In this document: piece after piece, positions 1-4,774 of the stretch
How positions within the stretch are numbered: position 1 is the stretch's first letter
How the letters are laid out: the number at the start of each line of letters is the position of its first letter
Assembly (NCBI RefSeq): GCF_018371055.1
Contig: NZ_JAGYZD010000084.1
Span: forward strand, 1-6,649
Source: Finegoldia magna
GTDB lineage: Bacteria; Bacillota; Clostridia; Tissierellales; Peptoniphilaceae
Length of the DNA: 6,649 nucleotides
Direction of reading: 5' to 3'
Translations under genes and position numbers: made by a program
Notes under the pieces: generated by a model
The model's input: the letters and a program-made list of their open reading frames with translations, nothing else
Database searches by the model: none
What the model was told of the DNA's origin: nothing

Positions 1-428
1 ACTTCTATTAGCTTATAAGGAGTGTTTACATCAAACATAAACACTCCTTTACAATTTTCATTAATATTTGAGAACAAATTCTGTAATTTTTCTGAGTATA
101 GAATATAGTTTATTGTATCTAGAGTAGAAAAAATAAAATCATAAATTTCTGTTAATTGTAATTGACACAAATCTTCATTAATCAAACTTATACTGTGAAA
201 TTTATCTGCACAAATTTCCAACATATCTTTGCTAAGATCTACTCCAGTATAATTAATTGAAGAGTTATAGAAGTATTTTGTCATATTTCCACTACCAATA
301 CCTAACTCGAGAATTGATTTTGGTTTTATGGATAATTTTTTTAATTCTTTTTTGATAACTTCAGAATATTTTTCGTAATCAATATCAAAAGTCAATTTAT
401 CGTAAATATACGCAAATTCTTTATACAT
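1..428 (-). CDS. Class I SAM-dependent methyltransferase, 3' end cut by window edge
   Basis: The frame is open from an ATG at 428 to the left edge, giving 142 codons with no stop. The protein starts MYKEFAYIYDKLTFDIDYEK, a start typical of YqeM-like small methyltransferases. Motif I is ELGIGSGNMT (residues 41-50), the glycine-rich SAM-binding loop after strand 1. Motif II is GVDLSKDML (62-70), with Asp64 placed to bind the ribose hydroxyls. An NED (84-86) follows, and DFIFSTLDTINYI (97-109) fits the strand 4/motif IV region. These show a Rossmann-fold methyltransferase; they do not reveal the substrate. The C-terminal part, roughly 100 residues by comparison with the family, lies off the window. 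The start overlaps the hpt stop by 8 nt, with a weak GGA ribosome site at 437-435, so translation is probably coupled to hpt. The fold is certain enough to name; a tRNA, protein or small-molecule target is unknown. Confidence 0.87.
   Translation of the reverse strand, partial: MYKEFAYIYDKLTFDIDYEKYSEVIKKELKKLSIKPKSILELGIGSGNMTKYFYNSSINYTGVDLSKDMLEICADKFHSISLINEDLCQLQLTEIYDFIFSTLDTINYILYSEKLQNLFSNINENCKGVFMFDVNTPYKLIE
17..49. repeat. Perfect 12-bp inverted repeat inside the methyltransferase gene
   Basis: AAGGAGTGTTTA (17-28) is the exact reverse complement of TAAACACTCCTT (38-49), with a 9-nt loop (29-37). Four of the twelve pairs are G-C. In the mRNA (minus strand) the stem falls in codons for KGVFMFDVNTP, which fit the methyltransferase fold, so the DNA is coding as well as palindromic. 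No run of T follows on either strand, so it is not a normal Rho-independent terminator. The minus-strand left arm also carries an AAAGGAGTG Shine-Dalgarno-like string 5' of an internal ATG; that ATG is in the gene's own frame. Confidence 0.8.
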
Positions 429-945
429 CTTGATTCCAAATGAAAATGTAAGGTATATTTCGGTATGATGATTTATAGTTCAGACCATATCCAACTATAA
501 AGACATCATCGATTTCAAAACCAACATAATCAGCGTTATATTCAACTTGTCTTCTGCTTGGTTTATCAAGCAATACACATGTTTTAACACTTTTTGGATT
601 TTTTTGTTTAATATATTCCAAAGTATTTACGATTGTATTTCCAGAATCAATAATGTCATCAACTATTAACACATCATAGTTTTCTAAATTTTCTCTTACA
701 TCAGTAAGAATTTTTACTTTACCTGTAGATTTTTCAGCGTCTTCATAAGAAGATGTAGTCATAAAATCAATACAAATTGGCATATCTATCTGTCTAACCA
801 AATCAGACATGAACATAAAACTTCCTCTAAGAAGAGATACTACACATAAATTTTTATCTTTGTAATCTTTGGTAATTTGAGCACCTAATTCTTTAACTTT
901 TTCTTTAATTTGTTGTTCACTTAATAATATTTCTTCTTTCATCAT
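421..945 (-). CDS. hpt: Hypoxanthine(-guanine) phosphoribosyltransferase
   Basis: This cytosolic purine-salvage enzyme joins hypoxanthine (and usually guanine) to PRPP to give IMP or GMP and pyrophosphate. The 174-residue length is normal for bacterial HPRT. Visible landmarks are the LRGS pyrophosphate loop (39-42), the SSY of the flexible catalytic loop (65-67), the PRPP-binding signature VLIVDDIIDSGNT (92-104), LLDKPSRR with the base-contacting Lys128, and VGFEIDDVFIVGYGL (141-155). Family members then normally have Asp (GLDY); here residue 156 is Asn (GLNY, codon AAC at 480-478), at the position of human Asp193, which binds one of the Mg ions. The start is ambiguous: two ATG codons are adjacent at 945 and 942, and ribosome-site spacing favours 942 (see the separate entry). 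The gene begins inside the end of the upstream small gene and its end overlaps the methyltransferase start by 8 nt. HPRT is a known (p)ppGpp-inhibited enzyme in many bacteria, which is notable with rel in the same gene string. Confidence 0.96.
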   Translation of the reverse strand: MMKEEILLSEQQIKEKVKELGAQITKDYKDKNLCVVSLLRGSFMFMSDLVRQIDMPICIDFMTTSSYEDAEKSTGKVKILTDVRENLENYDVLIVDDIIDSGNTIVNTLEYIKQKNPKSVKTCVLLDKPSRRQVEYNADYVGFEIDDVFIVGYGLNYKSSYRNIPYIFIWNQDV

Positions 946-1087
946 TCACCCCTGTATTAGAATTAATTACATCCTCATCTATCTTTTTTTCGATCTTCTT
1001 CAATGATACTAAAATTTTATTTAAAGTATATTGTACGCTGATCAAAACCATAATCAAAACAAAATCAAATATGATTTCGAATTTCAT
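917..1087 (-). CDS. Small predicted single-pass membrane protein, 56 aa
   Basis: This short frame fills the space between valS and hpt that would otherwise look intergenic. Its ATG (1087-1085) shares one base with the valS stop (TAATG), and AAGGA (1101-1097) lies 9 nt upstream as a ribosome site; the stop TGA is at 919-917, inside hpt. The product starts MKFEIIFDFVLIMVLISVQY: a hydrophobic stretch (about residues 5-18) with one acidic residue (Asp8). An amphipathic Lys/Glu-rich segment follows (about 22-39, LNKILVSLKKIEKKI), then a polar tail. The lysines after the hydrophobic part predict a cytosolic C-terminus. I do not recognise a named family and propose no function. The one-base overlap, good ribosome site, membrane-anchor-plus-helix architecture and exact fit between two housekeeping genes support a real gene; the short length is the main doubt. 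It contains an in-frame A AAA AAG heptamer (989-983). Confidence 0.72.
   Translation of the reverse strand: MKFEIIFDFVLIMVLISVQYTLNKILVSLKKIEKKIDEDVINSNTGVNDERRNIIK
943..953 (-). promoter_or_regulatory. hpt ribosome binding site that bears on the start codon
   Basis: On the minus strand the sequence is AGGGGTGA followed directly by ATGATG. AGGGG (953-949) is 3 nt from the ATG at 945 and 6 nt from the ATG at 942. The second spacing is closer to the usual range, so the protein may start MKEEILL rather than MMKEEILL. The site lies wholly inside the upstream 56-codon gene, so ribosomes finishing that gene pass over it. Confidence 0.65.
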
Positions 1088-3705
1088 TACATATTTTCCT
1101 TAATAGAACTAATCGAATTATTAATATCGTCGATTAAATGTGAATATTTTTCAACTTTTTCTTTTTCCTTTTCTACAAGAGCTTCAGGAGCACCTTTTAA
1201 GAATCCTTCATTTTTTAGTTTAGATTCTGCTCTCTTTAATTCTGATTTAGCAGTATTTAATTCTTTTTCTAGTCTTTCCAATTCTTTAGAATAATCGATT
1301 AAATCATTCAAAGGAATGATAATTTTATAAGAATCTTTAACAATTACTATATTATTATCTTCTGATATTTCTTCGTTAACCTTATATTCGTTAATAGAAA
1401 CACTTGATCTAAATAGTGATTCTAGTTGTTTAAAATCTTCTTCCAAGTTTTTATCAGAAGTCAATATATATACATCAGATTGCTTTTTAGGTGCAATATT
1501 CATTTCTTGTCTAGAATTTCTAATACTAATTACAGATTCAACTAACTTGTCAATAATTTGTTCTTCGTTTTTATATGATTTGCTTTCAGAATATTTTGGC
1601 CATGTTTCATTGATCAACATATCATTTTTATTAGGAAGATAACTATATATTTCTTCTGTGATATATGGCATGAATGGATGTAATAATTTTATTACATTAG
1701 TCAATGTATAAATCAAAACTGAGATTGCAGATTCTTTTAAATTAGAATCATCTCCATAAAGTCTTGGTTTAACTAGTTCAATGTACCAATCGCAGAATAC
1801 ATTCCAAGTAAAATCATATATTTTTTCAGCTGCAATACCAATTTCGTATTTATTTAAATTTGTAGATACTTCATCAATTACATCATTTAAGCTAGATATA
1901 ATCCACTTATCTTCAATTTGTAATTCGACATCATCTATATTTTTGACATCATTATCAACATTCATGAAAACAAATCTGGATGCGTTCCATAATTTATTAC
2001 AGAAATTTCTATTAGCTTCTACTTTTTCCATGTAGAATCTTGAATCATTTCCAGGAGTATTACCAGTAATTAATGCAAATCTTAAAGCATCAGCTCCGTA
2101 TTGATCTATAACTTCTATCGGATCAATACCATTTCCCAAAGATTTTGACATTTTTCTTCCTTGAGAGTCTTTAACTAATCCTGTCAAATAAACATCTTTG
2201 AAAGGAACTTCTCCCAAATTATAAAGTGAAGAGAATACCATCCTAATTACCCAGAAGAAAATAATATCATAGCCTGTTACTAACACATTTGTAGGGAAGA
2301 AATATTTCAAATCTTCTGTTTCATTTGGCCAACCTAATGTTGAAAATGGCCATAATGCAGATGAGAACCATGTATCCAAAGTATCTGGATCTTGAGTGTA
2401 TTTTTCAGGATCTGGATTTTTTCTTGCAACTACAACTTCACCAGTTTCATTATGATAATAAACTGGAAGTCTGTGTCCCCACCATAATTGACGTGATATA
2501 CACCAATCTCTTATGTTTTCTAACCAATTTACATAAACTTTTTCAAATCTTTTTGGAATAAATTTAATTTCTTCATTTTTATAAGCATCTAAAGCCAATT
2601 TTGCTAATTTATCCATCTTAACAAACCATTGTTTACTGATCAATGGTTCAACAGTGGTATGACATCTTTCACAATGACCTACAGCATGTTCGTGCTCTTT
2701 TACTGAATCTAGTTGTCCGATTTTTTCCAAATCTTCTATTATTAATTTTCTTGCTTCATATCTGTCTAATCCAGAATATTTTCCATACCCTTCAACAATT
2801 TTTGCATCCTCATCAATTACGACGCATTGTCCTAAATCATGTCTTGCACCTACTTCAAAGTCATTAGGATCATGTGAAGGAGTTATCTTAACAATTCCCG
2901 TTCCAAATTCCATATCCACATAGCTATCAGCAATAACTTTAATTTCTCTATTAACCAATGGTAATATCAAAGTTTTTCCTACGATATCAGTGTATCTTTC
3001 CTCATCTGGATTAACAGCAACTGCCAAATCACCTAATAATGTTTCTGGTCTAGTAGTAGCAATTACAATGTAATCATCAGAGTCTTTGAATTTGTATCTA
3101 ATATTCCAAAAATGTCCAGATTCATCTTCGTGAACTACTTCTATATCACTTATCGCAGTATGACAATTTGGACACCAATTTACAATTCTATCTCCTTGGT
3201 AAATCAAATCATCATTGTACATTTTTATGAACACTTCTTCTACTGCTTCTGTTAAATTGTCATCAAGAGTAAAAGCTTCTCTACTCCAATCACAAGATAC
3301 ACCTAATTTTTTTAATTGATTTTTGATATTTCCACCGTATTCACGTGTCCAGTCCCAAGATGCTTCCAAAAATCCATCTCTACCTAAAGATTCTTTGGAT
3401 TTCCCTTCTTCTTTTAATTTACTTACAACTTTTGCTTCTGTTGCAATACTAGCATGGTCTGTCCCTGGAACCCAAAGAGCACTATATCCATCCATTCTAT
3501 TTTTTCTAATTAAAATATCTTGTATAGTGTTATTTAACGCATGACCAAGGTGTAAATTCCCAGTTACATTTGGTGGTGGCATTACAATTGTAAATGGTTT
3601 TTTATCTTTATCAATAACGCCTTTAAAGTAACCTTCATTTTCCCAAATTTTATATATTTTATCTTCAAATTCTTTTGGATTGTAATTTTTTTCTAAATTC
3701 TTCAT
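1087..3705 (-). CDS. valS: Valyl-tRNA synthetase
   Basis: This cytosolic class I synthetase attaches valine to tRNA-Val and hydrolyses mischarged Thr-tRNA-Val at its editing site. At 872 residues it is full length for the Firmicute type. In order: the ATP-binding HIGH motif as HLGH in PPPNVTGNLHLGH (43-55); a zinc pair CPNC (178-181); the CP1 editing domain with TTRPETLLGD and the THDP-like SHDPNDFE segment; a second zinc pair CERC (345-348) followed by SKQWFVKM; DTWFSSALWP; KMSKS (518-522) in GRKMSKSLGNGIDP; the helical anticodon-binding domain with CDWYIELVKPR; and a C-terminal Leu/Glu/Lys-rich coiled coil (about 800-870) that contacts the tRNA in this family. An AGGAG (3714-3710) lies 4 nt before the start. 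The gene is 14 nt after the hydrolase stop and its own stop overlaps the next start. No T-box leader precedes it, so it probably depends on the upstream operon promoter. Confidence 0.99.
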   Translation of the reverse strand: MKNLEKNYNPKEFEDKIYKIWENEGYFKGVIDKDKKPFTIVMPPPNVTGNLHLGHALNNTIQDILIRKNRMDGYSALWVPGTDHASIATEAKVVSKLKEEGKSKESLGRDGFLEASWDWTREYGGNIKNQLKKLGVSCDWSREAFTLDDNLTEAVEEVFIKMYNDDLIYQGDRIVNWCPNCHTAISDIEVVHEDESGHFWNIRYKFKDSDDYIVIATTRPETLLGDLAVAVNPDEERYTDIVGKTLILPLVNREIKVIADSYVDMEFGTGIVKITPSHDPNDFEVGARHDLGQCVVIDEDAKIVEGYGKYSGLDRYEARKLIIEDLEKIGQLDSVKEHEHAVGHCERCHTTVEPLISKQWFVKMDKLAKLALDAYKNEEIKFIPKRFEKVYVNWLENIRDWCISRQLWWGHRLPVYYHNETGEVVVARKNPDPEKYTQDPDTLDTWFSSALWPFSTLGWPNETEDLKYFFPTNVLVTGYDIIFFWVIRMVFSSLYNLGEVPFKDVYLTGLVKDSQGRKMSKSLGNGIDPIEVIDQYGADALRFALITGNTPGNDSRFYMEKVEANRNFCNKLWNASRFVFMNVDNDVKNIDDVELQIEDKWIISSLNDVIDEVSTNLNKYEIGIAAEKIYDFTWNVFCDWYIELVKPRLYGDDSNLKESAISVLIYTLTNVIKLLHPFMPYITEEIYSYLPNKNDMLINETWPKYSESKSYKNEEQIIDKLVESVISIRNSRQEMNIAPKKQSDVYILTSDKNLEEDFKQLESLFRSSVSINEYKVNEEISEDNNIVIVKDSYKIIIPLNDLIDYSKELERLEKELNTAKSELKRAESKLKNEGFLKGAPEALVEKEKEKVEKYSHLIDDINNSISSIKENM
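1088..1101 (-). promoter_or_regulatory. Ribosome binding site of the 56-codon gene, inside valS
   Basis: The minus strand has AAGGA at 1101-1097, 9 nt before the ATG at 1087, within the last codons of valS. It supports translation of the small gene either independently or by re-initiation after the overlapping valS stop. Confidence 0.6.
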
Positions 3706-3719
3706 AATTCTCCTAAATT

Positions 3720-4328
3720 TTATTTAAAATATGGATTGTATTTCTTTTCATCACCCATATTGGTTTCTGGGCCGTGTCCTGGATAAACTTTTATATCATT
3801 ATTTAAAAGCTTTAACTTTTCAACACTGTTTTTTATATCTTCAAAACTTGCAGTCGGTAAATCATATCTACCTATTGAATTCTTAAACAACATATCTCCT
3901 GAAAACATTACGTCTTTGTAAATATAGCAGCTAGAACCATAAGTATGCCCTGGAGTTTCTAGGACTGATATTTTAAAATCATTAAACTCAATCGTATCTC
4001 CTTCTTTTACATAATGATCTGCAATTAAAGTAATTGGATTACCAACTTTTCTTGTATAATTTTTTTCAGGATCTTCAAGTAAATCTTTCTCTTTTTCTGG
4101 AGCATAAATAACTGTATTTAGCTTATTTTTTAATTCTTCAGCTGCAAATATATGATCAAAATGTCCATGTGTAATTAATATGAATTGTATTTCTAAATTA
4201 CGATTTTTAATATATTCACAAATATCATCAGCTTGTGCACCTGGATCCACAACAAAACATTTATTATCTTCCGATAAAATGTACATGTTTTCTCCATATT
4301 TTGTAGTAACTATTTTGTCTATTGTCAT
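3720..4328 (-). CDS. Metallo-beta-lactamase-fold hydrolase, glyoxalase II-like (YqgX/YcbL type)
   Basis: This 202-residue protein has the full metal-binding set of the fold: DPG (28-30), THGHFDH (His54, His56, Asp58, His59), TPGHT (His128), SGD (Asp145) and PGHG (His185). These residues normally hold a two-metal site (Zn or Fe/Mn) that activates water. The short length, without the C-terminal glutathione-binding helices of classical glyoxalase II, fits the YqgX/YcbL group. Members of this group are often annotated as hydroxyacylglutathione hydrolases although their natural substrate is generally unproven; a thioester is plausible, a glutathione substrate uncertain. Its ATG shares one base with the dtd stop (TAATG). 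A good AGGAG (4339-4335) lies 6 nt upstream inside dtd, pointing to coupled translation. The sequence gives no direct link to tRNA metabolism beyond location between dtd and valS. Confidence 0.93.
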   Translation of the reverse strand: MTIDKIVTTKYGENMYILSEDNKCFVVDPGAQADDICEYIKNRNLEIQFILITHGHFDHIFAAEELKNKLNTVIYAPEKEKDLLEDPEKNYTRKVGNPITLIADHYVKEGDTIEFNDFKISVLETPGHTYGSSCYIYKDVMFSGDMLFKNSIGRYDLPTASFEDIKNSVEKLKLLNNDIKVYPGHGPETNMGDEKKYNPYFK

Positions 4329-4774
4329 TATTCACTCCTACTATCTATAATTATCGTAACTGGTCCATCATTTGTAAGCGATACTTTCATATCAGCTCCA
4401 AATTCACCAGTTTGAAAAGGTAAATTTTCTTTTTTTAACTTCTCAATAAACTTTTCGTATAAATCTCTGGCAAATTCACCTTTGGCACATTTATCAAATG
4501 ATGGTCTATTCCCTTTTCTAGTACTTGCATACAATGTAAACTGAGAGACCAGTAAAATTTCATAATTTAAATCTTTGATTGAAAGATTAAGCTTATCTTC
4601 TTCATCAGAAAATATTCTTAAATTAACAAGTTTTCTGATGCAATAATCAATATCCTGTTCATTATCTTCTTTATGAATTCCTAGTAGAACCAAAAAACCA
4701 TCTTTAATTTCGCTTTTTGTTATACCATCTATATCCACTTTTGCTTTATTAACTCTTTGAACTAATAATTTCAT
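4328..4774 (-). CDS. dtd: D-aminoacyl-tRNA deacylase
   Basis: Dtd removes D-amino acids (notably D-Tyr), and glycine wrongly attached to tRNA-Ala, from charged tRNA, keeping them out of proteins. It is a cytosolic homodimer. The protein has 148 residues, the usual length, and starts MKLLVQRV as most members do. The two signatures are present: SQFTLYA (77-83) and the Gly-cisPro motif in NDGPVT (Gly137-Pro138), which provides chiral proofreading. TGEFGADM (122-129) is also standard. The start ATG overlaps the rel stop by one base (TAATG), and an AGGGTG ribosome site lies about 8 nt upstream inside rel. The rel-dtd pair is a widespread arrangement in Firmicutes. Nothing unusual is seen in the catalytic motifs. 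Confidence 0.98.
   Translation of the reverse strand: MKLLVQRVNKAKVDIDGITKSEIKDGFLVLLGIHKEDNEQDIDYCIRKLVNLRIFSDEEDKLNLSIKDLNYEILLVSQFTLYASTRKGNRPSFDKCAKGEFARDLYEKFIEKLKKENLPFQTGEFGADMKVSLTNDGPVTIIIDSRSE

Noticed and set aside
17..50. Rho-independent terminator
   Set aside because: The stem is strong, but no T tract follows it on either strand and it lies inside an open coding frame.
946..1086. Intergenic regulatory region (promoter or purine riboswitch) before hpt
   Set aside because: The stretch is fully covered by the 56-codon gene, is too short and lacks the paired structure of a purine aptamer, and no convincing -35/-10 pair was seen.
1031..1294. Plus-strand open frame opposite the end of valS and the small gene
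   Set aside because: It is antisense to well-supported genes, its protein is low-complexity Ser/Phe-rich as expected from the complement of Lys/Glu-rich coding, and no recognisable domain is present. The other plus-strand frames (for example 1781-2035, 2325-2561, 5098-5307) fail for the same reason.
2624..2648. 8-bp inverted repeat AACCATTG / CAATGGTT
   Set aside because: It sits in the highly conserved SKQWFVK coding segment of valS, is short and has no T tract; chance is the simplest explanation.
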